DNA of 64,000 bases from Parietichytrium sp. I65-24A (taxonomy: Eukaryota > Sar > Bigyra > Thraustochytrida > Thraustochytriidae): positions 310,001 to 374,000 of the forward strand of contig BLSF01000035.1 in the NCBI GenBank assembly GCA_012862575.1, in the 5' to 3' direction. The notes below the pieces were generated by a model. That model saw only the letters and a list, made by a program, of their open reading frames with translations. It had not been told where the DNA came from and did not search any database. The position numbers and the translations under genes are program-made. Shown here one piece after another: positions 10,435 through 21,900 of this stretch (positions are counted from its first letter, which is position 1; the number at the start of each line of letters is the position of its first letter).

Positions 10435-10977
10435 ACACGACAATTGCAAAAGAAATTTGCACCTCCAATCATTCCCACCCTCCACTGTAACAATGCGAAG
10501 ACGACCCGACTCTGGGTCGACGTAAAAACCCGTGCAAGGCTGCTCGCCCTTTTAGAGCCTTGTGCGTGCCAAGGCAGCATTTCCCCCCAGTTCTTACACA
10601 ACAGCGTTACTTACCTACCATTCGTGTGGGGTTGTCGCTCTTTTGTCAATATTTTATGTAGTTTTCAATTCAATCAGTCAAGTCAAGGATTCTCTCATGC
10701 TCTTCGTATCTTCCCGACCTCAAAACTGGCACCGCATTGGGGAATAGCGTTTACGCGCAGGTAAGTGTAGATACGTCAAGTTCAATGAAAACTCAAACAC
10801 AAGTTGGTCGGGATAATAAGGAATAAAATAAAAAACCGTTTGTGGAATAGATATATGGAGGAACAAACAATAAACACAGGGGCATGGCAGAAGTGATCCA
10901 CGATCCAAAAGCGCGCAAAAGCAAAGCATAGGATCGCCGTGCATCGATCGCTTCAAGGTGGGTCCGGCTTTGCGCTT
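10435..10977. other. Convergent 3' intergenic region
   Basis: 543 bp between two stop codons. AATAAA at 10822-10827 could serve the upstream gene. No gene seen. Confidence 0.6.
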
Positions 10978-11850
10978 TCAAGGCTCAAACGAGTATCGAA
11001 TAGGTTTGTTGACCCGCACCTTTTGTGTCTTGCTTGGTTGAGGAGCGACCTCCGCGACAACTTCTACGGCCGTTCCTGCGACAGGAGTCTCTTGCGGTCG
11101 TGGGCCACCCTGTACTTGAGGGGCTCTGCCATGCGACCCATAGAGAACATTCTGCTTGTGCACCGTTGGCTTCTTTTGCGGAATAATGTGGTCCATGTCA
11201 TCATCAGCGCCAAAGCATGGGCAAATTCCATCGCTCCTTGGCCCAACCCGTACCTCAGGGGCAACTGCAGCCCGCAGAGCCTCACGATCTACCTTGCGTC
11301 TAGCCTTGTACTCCTCTCTGGTCTTCATGTGCCTTACAAAGATACAAATCGCAGCGCTACAGAAGAGCAACGTCACCGGCACACCGATCAATAAATACCA
11401 TACGTACTCTGGCCACGCCTTTTCGTAACATCCGCCGTCCGCGTTACATGCGTTGAGCTCCTGATATATCTCCAGCCCGTGGCACTTATAGGAAGTGGAG
11501 GACGAGTCGCAGTCCGGGTCGTAGGCTCCACAGTTGCAGTCACATCTCGCTCCATCATAGTACAAATTGACGTCACAGCTCCACCCTGTTGGCGGTTTGC
11601 CTTGTACAGGGACGTCTGCAATGCACGAATTTGAGTATGGATCGCATCTTTCTCCCGCCGCGCAGTTACTCATTGAGACATCCAACGTTTCACACTCTGG
11701 CTCAAATATGCCGCATGTGCCGCACTGACAGGTCCCATCCTGATAAGTTGCATCCTCGCACGTCCATCCCGCTGGAGCATACGCCTCGCCCAGCCCCAGC
11801 AAAGCCGCAGCGACTAAAGACGAAACGGCTAGCTTCATCTTCATCTTCAT
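10978..11850 (-). CDS. Type I membrane protein with Cys-rich GWxC/DGxCxC repeats
   Basis: A 290-aa protein starting with a Lys-Met stretch and a hydrophobic signal peptide (about 1-24). The outside part holds two copies of a Cys-rich unit: GWTC..YQDGTCQCGTCG..EPEC (about 28-52) and GWSC..YYDGARCDCNCGAYDPDC (about 89-114). Both are followed by CxxG-type segments, which suggests small disulfide-knotted modules. One transmembrane helix lies at about 149-172 (VWYLLIGVPVTLLFCSAAICIFV). A cytoplasmic tail of about 118 residues is basic, then Pro-rich. Such repeats occur in cell-surface proteins of several free-living protists; the ligand is unknown. Inference: a cell-surface receptor or adhesin. 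Confidence 0.8.
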   Translation of the reverse strand: MKMKMKLAVSSLVAAALLGLGEAYAPAGWTCEDATYQDGTCQCGTCGIFEPECETLDVSMSNCAAGERCDPYSNSCIADVPVQGKPPTGWSCDVNLYYDGARCDCNCGAYDPDCDSSSTSYKCHGLEIYQELNACNADGGCYEKAWPEYVWYLLIGVPVTLLFCSAAICIFVRHMKTREEYKARRKVDREALRAAVAPEVRVGPRSDGICPCFGADDDMDHIIPQKKPTVHKQNVLYGSHGRAPQVQGGPRPQETPVAGTAVEVVAEVAPQPSKTQKVRVNKPIRYSFEP

Positions 11851-14800
11851 CTTCCTCCAAACTCAAAAGCGGCACAACTGCTCGCGTTCCTTGTCGCTCC
11901 ACCGGGCTTCGGCCAAATGTAAACTAAACCAACTTCAATCTGCAAGCTTGCCGACAGTGTTTCGCTGTGCGTACCGAGCCCAACGCAACACGCAAAGCAC
12001 CCCAACCCACCTACCGCGTGTCCAACTTCGCCGACACCCTACAGTCGTGAGCTTGTACTCGGAGCGGCGCCAGGAGTACGCGAGTACACCGCAATTGGTC
12101 CGCGGTTGTCTATGTATGGCGGTCCTCAGTATTCACAGTCAGGACTCGCTGACTCGGATGGATAGTGTTCAGGACTCACTCTCTGAGACTGTGAGACTGT
12201 CTGTAACTTATTGTTTGGTTTATTTTTTCTTTATCCGCGTTGACGAGGTTCGACAATGGGTGAGAACATCAATGTTCGATTCAGTTTTAAGAATAATTCG
12301 TTCGCTGTCAATCAATTTCTCATTGACTGTGTTCATTCACTGATCACTGAACTGAATGAATCATTGAAAGTTGTCTTTTTCCACAATGACAACAATGATT
12401 GACAATGATTGACAATGTTGACAATGTTTGAGACTGTACGAAGTGTACACCCAGTTCAGTCTTATGATATACAGTAGACAATGTACAGCTCGTGGGACTA
12501 GCACTGATCCCTTATCAACTGGTAAGCTCTTGCAGTAGGATTCGAGAGGGGGGTAAGGCAGGACAGAGGAAGAGATAGGCGAGTGCATAGCCTTCTCACT
12601 AGTGTCCATGTATTGGACCGTAATAAGGGTGGCATAGGAGATCTATGGGAACAGGTAGTTGACAGTAGCAGTGCGCCTCTCTCTCCTCTACCTTCTCAGG
12701 CCTACCCTTTTTGATAGGCCACCGTTACCCAGTTCACTTTCTCACCTTGTAACACTGCCTCCTCCACATCTACTATATACTATAGGAGGGGTGCGCACTC
12801 GGCTTAAGGCAGACTCTTACTTTCAAGCTATCTACATAGAGTACCCAATGATAGGTCAGTGTTAAGTGGTAATGCAGCGTAGTGTTGGTCGCTGAGGTAG
12901 GGACGATATAAGACTGGCGTAAGTACTTTATAAGTCAGATACTGGAGCGAAGTAGGACCTTGCGCACACTGCAGTGCTGGCTTACACGAACGGAAAGCAG
13001 TTTTGACAGTGAGTGAGTTAGTGAAACGAAGAGCCTAGGTAGGTGGAAAGAGAGGGTTGACCAAACAATGTCGACCAAGATTCCAAGATTCGCTGTCGAG
13101 CAAGTCGAGCACGTCAGGATCGTCAGGATTCAGACTCGATGGGAATGTCAATGACAAGTTATAGGATCGTGGATGATTGTCAAGCTTTTATGTAACGCAG
13201 TGTCGGTCGCAGGTTTGGGCGGGCTTCTGTCCTTATGGATCCTTCTATCTCTATCTCTTGCCGGCCATGCCCCATGCATTGCCATGCATTAGCATGTTTG
13301 GAAACGTGAAAAGAGCTCATGACGCCGTTCGTAGTTGGCTTTGGGCACCGAAAGAAGAGCGAGCGCTTCGCGTGCTCCAACATCATCAAGGTCATCTTTC
13401 TCCAGATGGCGAAATATGAAAATGCTTGAAGAAATGCTCTTCGTTGTCCCACGATATCTTGCTCAAAGGCATCCCTTGCTTGCGCGGAAAGTGCCATAGA
13501 GACGCCAGTAGTGGCCCTTGATGTTACGGACCGACCTCGTTGCGCATCGCCTCCACTCTGATTTTTGATAGCTGCAAAAGTTCGCTGCTTGCGTATTTTA
13601 TACGTAAGCTTTGAAACAAAAAAAGGAAAGAGAGTGCGAGATCTCAAGATACTTTCACCATTTCGTACTCGGTTCGTGAGAAGATTGACGATTCAGGTGA
13701 GCGACACCGCTGTGGCGTTCATTCTACTTTGAGCACTGGTTCTGGTGCTGGTTCTGCTGAAGCTCTGGTTCTGATTCTCGTGACTTCCTCGCGCCTTTGC
13801 GCGGCCAAGATGATGATGTGCGTTTGGCCGGGACGGGGACCTCTTCCAGGAAGGGTAGCAAGTCGTTGAAGGACGCAATCGATCGCGCTGAGGAGAACGG
13901 GGCCAGCGGCTTGCACAACGTTCTTGAGGCGCTGATGGTCGGAGATCTTGTAGCACGGTCCTGGCGATGGCGGAGAGAGGAGTGACTGCCTCGCGGTTCA
14001 TTCGTTTGTATGCATACATCTCGAGGAGCCTCGACTCGGTCACGCCCTTTGGTCTTGGCACGGTGATTCAGAAAGGCAGCGCTTCCCTTGACATTTATTC
14101 GGCATGTCTGGGTCCTGAGCGTCGCATTTCTCTCACACGTCAACGAGCGAAGCATATGCTTTGAAGAATTCAGCAATCAGCCGAAGAAACGTCAATCATT
14201 GATCAAGTTCAAGTTGATTGACAATGTTCATTGACTGTGAATGTATTTGTCCAATGGAATAATTCACGTGCTCACTGACGGGGGATCAGCTCGTCGTTCT
14301 GTGTATTCTGAAATACAACAATACGCGGATACGAATTGCTTCGTCGCTGATCAGCCGTCGTGCATAGCTGCGCAAGGGCTTCACTTAGCGAAAAGCTTGG
14401 CATCTGAGAAAGATCGTATTCCCAACTACGCGCGCCTTCCCAACAACTGACCAATTTAAACCAAACCACCAACCCTAACCTTTTCCCTACTCTCCTCTCA
14501 CGAATTAAACCTCGCCGGCACGCATTCCGCGCGTGCTGCGTGTGCTTTTCTCGCTTAGTTTAACCGCAGAGCGTTCTACGAGGGCGATCTCGTCTCGACT
14601 TGAGTGCTGCAAAAAAAAGAAACGCTGCTTCCAGAGTTTCTGGTTTTCGCAGACAACCAGAGACACAAGGAGGGAGAGAGTAGTACGCGTCGGGGACACC
14701 ATCAGTGCAGACGTAGGTGCGGGGAAGGAAAAAGGCAAGAGAAAGAGAGATAGGCCGAGAGAGAGTGTGTGTGTGAGAGAGTGCTTGTTAGAGGGGGTTA

Positions 14801-14857
14801 TAGGTCGGAGGTGGGGATCTTGGAGAGATTGGAGAGTGGAGAGTAGAGAGAGTGAAG
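11851..14857. other. Divergent 3.0-kb intergenic region upstream of importin beta
   Basis: No gene I can support. It includes TCACAGTCA at 12133, TGACAGTGA at 13004, TGACTGTGA at 14232, and AATGATTGAC-type repeats at about 12380-12430. Overlapping open frames at 13180-14176 have no recognisable domain and shift frame repeatedly, so a decayed gene is possible but unproven. A GA-rich tract at about 14670-14850 abuts the importin start and is probably its leader. Confidence 0.55.
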
Positions 14858-17551
14858 ATGGGGGACAATAATTTGGCTCAGATTCTTCTGGCGACGGTGC
14901 AAGGGTCTGGCGAGCAGCGTTTGCAAGCAGAAAGGGCGCTGAATGAGTTCGCTAGTCGCGACTTCCGAGAGTACCTAGGCAGCTTGGTGGGAGTGTTGAA
15001 GGAGGAGAAGGAAGCGGACCATGCGCGTATCGCAGCTGCTTTGCAGATCAAGAATATATTGACCGGCAAAGAGAGCACGTACCACGAGGAGAAGGCCAAA
15101 TTGTGGGATAGCTTGGACGATCATGCACGGAACATCACCAAGGAGACCGTGCTCGATGCGCTCCGCACTCCGAATCAGGTTGTCGGAAAGCAGGTTGCTC
15201 AGGCCTTGGAAGCCATCGCGTGTTTGGAGCTTGAGAAGGAACAAAATGGCTGGCCAGACCTTCTAGAAAAGCTGCTGGCCACGTTCGACTTTGTGCACAA
15301 CCAAGCTCCCGGACAAGTCCTGGGTCCTCTCGTCGCTCTTGGTTACTTTGCTAAACTGGCCGTGTCGTGTCAGATTGAGATTGCCCCAGAACACGTCAAC
15401 AGTCTCCTTCAAAAGATCTCAGTCGGAATGAGCCCAGACATGCGTGAAGAAGTGCAGACGGCAGCCACGAATGTCTTGGAAGACGCTCTCGAGTACGCCA
15501 ATGAGAATATGAAGATTGAGTCGCATCAGCAGCATATTATGAAGCTGGTGTTTATGATGGCAGAGTCTCCGCACCACACCACTAGCTACGCTGCGTTCCA
15601 GTGCATGCTGCAAATTGTCCAACTCTATTATGTCCACCTGCGACCATATATTCAGCAGATGTGGGCTCTCAGTAAGAAGGCACTCATGGAGGCTGTTAAA
15701 GACCCTGACTTTGCTACTGGCAAAGCTGCGCTCAATCTTTGGGCCGAGATTAGCTTGGAGGAAGCCGATCGCAATGAGATGGACCAAAGCTCCCCTGACT
15801 CGATTTGCTACAACTTCATCAAGGGCTTGAAGGACGAGATTATTGAGGCGGTCTACGTTTGCATGGTCTCCGACGACCCAGAACCGGATGACGAGCCAGA
15901 TAACAGCAGCTTGCTAAGTAACGCTGAATTCTGCCTTGCAAAGCTGGCTGAGTGCCTCGAAAATGCTTTTTTGCCATTGGCTTTGCAGTTTGCGGGTCAA
16001 AACATCGGCAACCAGGATTGGCGTTTTCGCCAAGCCGCAGTATTCGGGCTCGGTGCTGCATGTACGTGCCAAACTCCCGCCGTACAGGAAAAGCTTGGGT
16101 GGATCCTCGACGTTACCGTCCACCGACTGAAGCCGGGCCAAAGCCTCACAGAGTCTAGCGAACCTGTTCCTAATGTTAGAAGCACGGCCGCTTGGGTGTT
16201 GTCCCAGATCGTTGCCAGCTACATTCAGTCGATGGACCAAAAGTGGCAGGAGCAGATCGTCATGGTTCTTATCAGCGCTCTTAGTGATTCACCCATGGTC
16301 GCTCATTTGGCAGCCACTGCAATTCATGAGTTTGCCAAACATTACCAGCAGCAGCCCTTTTTCCAGGGGGATTTCTTCAACAACATTCTTGGCGCCCTTT
16401 GGGAAGCCGCAACTCGCCCAGACAGCGACAAGTTTCAGATGTTCATTAGTGCTTATGAAGCTCTGATCTATGTGATTCTCGCTTCGAATCGCAGTGTGCA
16501 GCAGGTCGTCATCACACAGCTTTTGCCAAAGTGCATTATGCGCATAGAGGAGATCTGCAACGGCAGCCTTCACGACGAAGGTGGCTCCCACCAAGGAAAG
16601 CTTTTGGACGTGATCTTCACCTGCCTTCTGTGGCTGGACGCTGAAGTATTAAACCCTGTGCATTATCCTAACGGGGACCCAAGCCAGCTCATGAACAAGG
16701 TTGTTGAAGTCGTGATCCGAATTCTTCGCCAGAAGAAGTCCTCTGTTCACGCAGAGTGCTTTCAGATTTTGGGAGAAGTTGCTCGTATCACTGAGCAGAA
16801 CTTTGCCGTATATTTGCAGCACGTTGGTCCATTCGTGATGGACGGCTTGGTCTTTAATGGGGCTGCGCAACAGTGCATTTTCGCCGTTCGTCTTTGTGGA
16901 GACATCTTCTCTGGCATGGGAAGTGCGTCCGGGCTTCCGCTTAATACCGTCATGGAGACGATTATCAAAAATCTTCAGTCTGGTGAGGTTCCGCGCGAAG
17001 TCAAGCCTGAGTGCCTGAGGGTGCTTGCACCGATCTGCCTTGGCGTCGGCGCCGATCAGTTCGCGCCGTACTTTGCAGCTACAATCCCAATGTGCTGCGA
17101 TGCATGCATTTGCTCCGGAGATATCACGGACGAGGATTTCCAGGAATATTTGAATCAGCTTCGCGTGAGTGCGGTCGAGTCTCTGGAGATGCTCGTACTC
17201 GAGGCCAATCTCGAACAGATCAGAGACCATGTGATGCGCTTCATCGGACTGGGCGTCCGTCTCGGTCTTGAAATCATGAGCCCTGCTCAAATTTTTGGCG
17301 AGGCGACCGATTACCAGGTTCCTGACGGAGTTATTATGGCACTTCTTGGAATCTATGGAGACTTGGGCAAGAAATTTGGAGATGATCAGGTTGGAAGAGC
17401 GCTTCGCGGAGATATTCAACGCGGAGAGAATGGTATGGACAATAATACCCTGCAAGCCCAGCAAGCTCTTATTTCTCGCGGCAGAAATTCCGAGGACGCA
17501 TCACTGAACCAGCTTGCAGAGGAAATTGCTTCACGTTTCCGCCTCTTTTAG
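14858..17551 (+). CDS. Importin subunit beta-1 (karyopherin beta)
   Basis: Nuclear import receptor that carries importin-alpha/cargo through nuclear pores and is released by Ran-GTP. At 897 aa it is close to the animal protein. The N-terminal Ran-binding IBN region is clear (QRLQAERALNEFASRDFREY..HARIAAALQIKN). The whole chain is HEAT-repeat helices, with family landmarks including WRFRQAAVFGLGA, RSTAAWVLSQI and KPECLRVLAPICLGVG. The first ATG of the frame is MGDNNLAQ at 14858; two codons upstream are open but begin with GTG. Single exon. The inserted DDPEPDDEPDNSS acidic loop corresponds in position to the acidic loop that helps cargo release in other importin betas. Confidence 0.96.
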   Translation: MGDNNLAQILLATVQGSGEQRLQAERALNEFASRDFREYLGSLVGVLKEEKEADHARIAAALQIKNILTGKESTYHEEKAKLWDSLDDHARNITKETVLDALRTPNQVVGKQVAQALEAIACLELEKEQNGWPDLLEKLLATFDFVHNQAPGQVLGPLVALGYFAKLAVSCQIEIAPEHVNSLLQKISVGMSPDMREEVQTAATNVLEDALEYANENMKIESHQQHIMKLVFMMAESPHHTTSYAAFQCMLQIVQLYYVHLRPYIQQMWALSKKALMEAVKDPDFATGKAALNLWAEISLEEADRNEMDQSSPDSICYNFIKGLKDEIIEAVYVCMVSDDPEPDDEPDNSSLLSNAEFCLAKLAECLENAFLPLALQFAGQNIGNQDWRFRQAAVFGLGAACTCQTPAVQEKLGWILDVTVHRLKPGQSLTESSEPVPNVRSTAAWVLSQIVASYIQSMDQKWQEQIVMVLISALSDSPMVAHLAATAIHEFAKHYQQQPFFQGDFFNNILGALWEAATRPDSDKFQMFISAYEALIYVILASNRSVQQVVITQLLPKCIMRIEEICNGSLHDEGGSHQGKLLDVIFTCLLWLDAEVLNPVHYPNGDPSQLMNKVVEVVIRILRQKKSSVHAECFQILGEVARITEQNFAVYLQHVGPFVMDGLVFNGAAQQCIFAVRLCGDIFSGMGSASGLPLNTVMETIIKNLQSGEVPREVKPECLRVLAPICLGVGADQFAPYFAATIPMCCDACICSGDITDEDFQEYLNQLRVSAVESLEMLVLEANLEQIRDHVMRFIGLGVRLGLEIMSPAQIFGEATDYQVPDGVIMALLGIYGDLGKKFGDDQVGRALRGDIQRGENGMDNNTLQAQQALISRGRNSEDASLNQLAEEIASRFRLF

Positions 17552-18915
17552 ACACTGGTTCGGTAAGACACATATCTAGTATTGGTTTGCAAGTGTTCAC
17601 TGCCATTTTTGACGAATGGCCAGGTTCCCTCGTTTGCCGCAAAAGCTTTCCAAAACCAGTTGGTTTGGCAGCACTCGGATGCCAGGGTGTGGTGGGTGAG
17701 ATGGTGCGATCGGGCTGAGAGGGGCAAGGGTGATACAGTCTTTTGAGTTGATAGATGAAATTTAATTCACATTGCTTGGTTGGAGAAAGTCTCAGCCAGC
17801 ACTACACGTAGCGTCTTCTTGTGTTCTAGGACTGCCGTCTGTCACTAGGCACATGAATGAGCTTCGCGCACGACACATTCTATACAAAACTGCGGTGCTG
17901 CCGTAGCCTTTCTCTTCATGCTAGTGTTCTCTTGCCGCGAACCTTTTCTTTGGATTCGCCTTGCACACCCTTTGGTGCACTTGACTTGTTCAATGAAATG
18001 CCCTGTCAAGTTGTCGGAAGGGATACACAGTGAGTGAAAATGCATTGTCTAGGCACACTCTTGAAGTCTATCTCCTCTTTGGGGGGGATGACATACACAC
18101 ACATCAACAAACATCATCACACACACACGTTTCAGAATGACACACACACATCATCACGAACACACACACACACACAATTTAACACACACATCACAATATG
18201 TCAAAGAATATACTCTGCGTACTGGATTCGCGGCATGCAGAAGGGATGGGACTTAGAGAATTCCCCTCTCCGGGGAGCAAACCAAGTTTGATATCTCGCA
18301 GTGTCCTATCGACCTTTGTTGTATTTTTCCACGGCAGTCCAGTCATGCTTGAATTTTTTCTCCTTCCTTCAAATCTTGATTGCATTTGCACGCGAATGCC
18401 ACTTCGGAGGCATTTCTTCTGAGGTAACGAATGCGTATTACTTTGCTAGTTGACTTGGCTGTAAAAGAGAGAATAAATTACTTTGGCATCAAGTCAAGAG
18501 ATCGCGGCTTTTTTTTTTTTGGTGACTTGTGAATGAAGACATGCTATCAAGAACAGTAGAATTAGGTTCTTGGTGATGTGGAGTTAACTTGGCTCCAAGT
18601 TCAGCCTGCTTTGCTTTTCGAGTGGCACGCGCGCTACAAGAACAGGGTTGGACGAATCATCCTTGAAAACGAGGCAAATTTTTTTGGAGTTGCTGTTGGG
18701 GAGGGGCCGATGGCAAGTCAGGAAGAGCGATTTATATTTTTTTATCATGTACTTGGAAATGCGCAATTTATGTTACTCTACTACAAGGATCAATATACCA
18801 CCAAGTTTCGTAATGGCTTTGCGTTGGCACGTATCAACAAAGGGGGGAAATGCAAAAGCGTTGGCAGTTAACCGGTGCAGAATCTGACGAAAGAGGAGAT
18901 GACTGGTGGAGCTGC
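17552..18915. other. Convergent intergenic region with CA repeat
   Basis: 1.36 kb between two stop codons. A degenerate CA microsatellite lies at about 18090-18190 and a T run near 18510. No gene seen. Confidence 0.6.
18090..18190. repeat. Degenerate (CA)n repeat
   Basis: CACACA blocks broken by CATCA and by one short unique stretch, about 100 bp in total. Confidence 0.85.
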
Positions 18916-21900
18916 TTATTGCGAGCGCTCGATGACAAAAGTCCCAAATGCGCGAAGCATCATCTTGGCGAAACTATCTGGAATCACTTGGTCTAATCGT
19001 TGCCAAGCCTCCTCAACAACTTGCTCGGCTTGCTGAACGCATGCATCGACTGCGCCGAGTTTCTCAAGCTGGTCGATGACCCCATACACGATTTTCTTGT
19101 CCGATGGCTTGCTTTGAATAGTCTTCCACAGCGCGTCACGTGCAGACTCCGTCTTGAGAAGAGCCATGGCTTTGGCAACAGGCATGGTGACCTTTCCACA
19201 CGAAATATCCTCCCCCAAATTTTTCAACTCTGTTCCCACCTTCAACTTGTCGCTTTCTGCGGCGAAGAGGCCGCGCAAGTTTAATACATCGTCCATGATT
19301 TGAAAGGCGATGCCCACACTCTCAAAGTACAACCCCATCGCTTCAATCTGCTCCTCAGTTCCCTTGCCAACAAGAGCACCCATTCTGGCAAGCGTCCCTG
19401 CTGGAACGGCGGTCTTGAGCATATGGATGGCAAGGAGCCGCTCTTCAAGCAAGTCGGCATCGCCAGACTCGACAACGCTGTCCATCATGTAGTCCAGCCC
19501 GTGTATATCCAGCGCCTGACCAGCATGGCCTCCGCGAAGCGCGGAGAAATAGAGCCCGTAGCAGCGATTGAGCTCCTCGGGGGTGAGCCCTGGGGCCTTG
19601 AGCATCTGCTCACATTGAAAGTAAGCGGCAGTTCCAGCGTTAATGCACAGCGGCTCGCCATACTCATGGTGTGCCGCGCGTCCGCCCCGGCGTGTCTCCG
19701 ATTTGTCTTGGATGTCATCCACGATGAGCGAGCCGACATGGAGGAACTCAGGCATTGCAATCCAATCTACAAAATCGCGAGAGTCGCCCCCGACGCAGTC
19801 GACGCACGCCAGGGCGCCGTACGAGCGCCAGGACTTGCCGCCGCGGTCTGCAATGAGGCGCACCGGGGCAATGAGTGTCTCACCGATGACGTCGAGCGGA
19901 ACTCCCTTCATGTAGTGCTTGGTGCTCGGGGAGGCGATGAGCTCCACGCCCTCCTCATATGTGGGCTGCAGAGGGTACATGGTCTGCACCGAGCTGCGGA
20001 CCTTTTTGCCGACGGCCTTGAAGAACTCTTTGATGGACGTGTCAGGGTTGAACCCGTTCCTCTCCACGTACGCAAGTCCGCTGATGGGAGCGCCGTCCTT
20101 GGAGCCCACCACGTCGCAGCGGCCCTCCCAGAAGGCGGGTTTGGAGAGTAGCGTCATGAACTCCTGATCTGCGAAGGAGGCGGTGACCTGGAGGTCCAGC
20201 TGCGCCATGGGCACGACCAGCTTGAATGCGGTGGGGTAGGTCTTGAAGGTGCGAACGGAGGTCCACTTGGTCCTCTTGCTCTCCATGGGGACGAACTCCA
20301 CGCCGTCCTTCTCGTCGAACTGGGACCGGTTCCCCTGGGCATCAATGACCACCGCCTTCACCTCCATGACGCTATCCTCCACGGGGTTGTACAGGACGGC
20401 GGCCGTCACTTCGCTGTTGTCTTCGAGCTGGCACGCCACCCAGTTCCACGCGTATCGCACGGCATAGCCCTTGCCAAGCTTTCCGCGCTTCTCCGCGTCG
20501 CCCTTGCCCTCCACTATCACGTTGTGCCGATCTGTTGCTTCATTCGCCTCATCTTCTTCGATTACGTCAACGTTTTCGTTTTCGTTATCGTCATCATCAC
20601 CATCATCATCATCCGTGGCCAGGCGCTTCTCTTTATCATTTTTCTTGTCCGCGTCATCAAAGCTCCACTCGCTCTCGGGCTTGCCGCCAAACTCGTGGTC
20701 ATACCAGCCGCTGCCGCTCACTTTCAATACATCGGAAGTCTCTTGCTTGCTGGCTGGCGTCCCTGATTTCTCCGGCATCTTTGCGCCGCGCTTCCACGGC
20801 TTCGGCACAGTGACTGTGCCTGACACATTGCACCGGGATATACAATAGTAGAACATGTCGTCGCCCTCATTGCCTTTGACCACGCCGTCCGCGCCGTGCC
20901 TGACCGCAGGTTTCACTGGGTCGAACACCAACTGCAATTCGCAGGGCATGCTGTGATGTTTGGCGGACAATTTGTACTGTCCATTCTTGAGTTTCTCCAG
21001 CCGCCCGCCCTCATACTCCAGCAGCAGCTTGTCGCTGGCAACTTTCGGCTGATGCGAGAACAGACGGTCCGGAAGCGGGACGTTCCCCTTGCTGAGCACC
21101 TCCTTGAACGCGCGGCGGAGAACAGGGTCGGAGACCGCAAAGTCATCGCTGTCCATGGCATTGAGAATGACCTTTGGCGCGTCCTTGTCCAACAGCACGT
21201 CGCTGTAGTACCGCTGATTCCGCACGTCGGACACCGCCCACGTCAATGCATGCGAGTGGTATTTCCTCCCACGGGCGTCCACGAACTTGACGATTTTGAA
21301 GAAGCAAATGAAAACCGACACCTCCCTGTCGCCGGTCTCTCCTCCGTCTCCTTCCTGGTCTATCCCCGCCGATGATGATGAGCTCTGGCGAGCCTTGAGG
21401 TGGCTGTTGAAGTACCACCATTCGGTCTGCGCTGCGTCGTGCGGCAAGTCCTGCTTGTCGAGGTCGATGGCTCCGCTGGGCAGCGGCCAGTCCGGTCTTG
21501 CCGGCTGCTGCACCAGCAGCGCTCCGACCAGCGCTCCTTCCATCAGCATCGCGCGCTCCAAGTACGCCTGCACGGCTCCCGCTTCCGCCGCCCTTCTCCC
21601 GACGCGCTGCATGCACGCCATGCACACCAGCGCCACGGCCGCCAGCATCTCCGCGGGGACCACCAAACCGTCCGCGACCGTTCGCGGAACGCTCTGCAGC
21701 ACCATCTCCACCACCGTTCGCGGAACGAGCGCGAGCACCATCTCCACCACCGTTCGCGGAACGTGCGGCACCAGCTGCGAAACCACTGCCGCCACACCGC
21801 ACAGCGCCAGCACTGCGTGCAGCAGCGCGTGGGCTGCGTGCTGGCACTGCTGCCTTGCTAGTGGGAACGCCAGCTCGGCCTCCACGGCCTGGCGGTCGCG

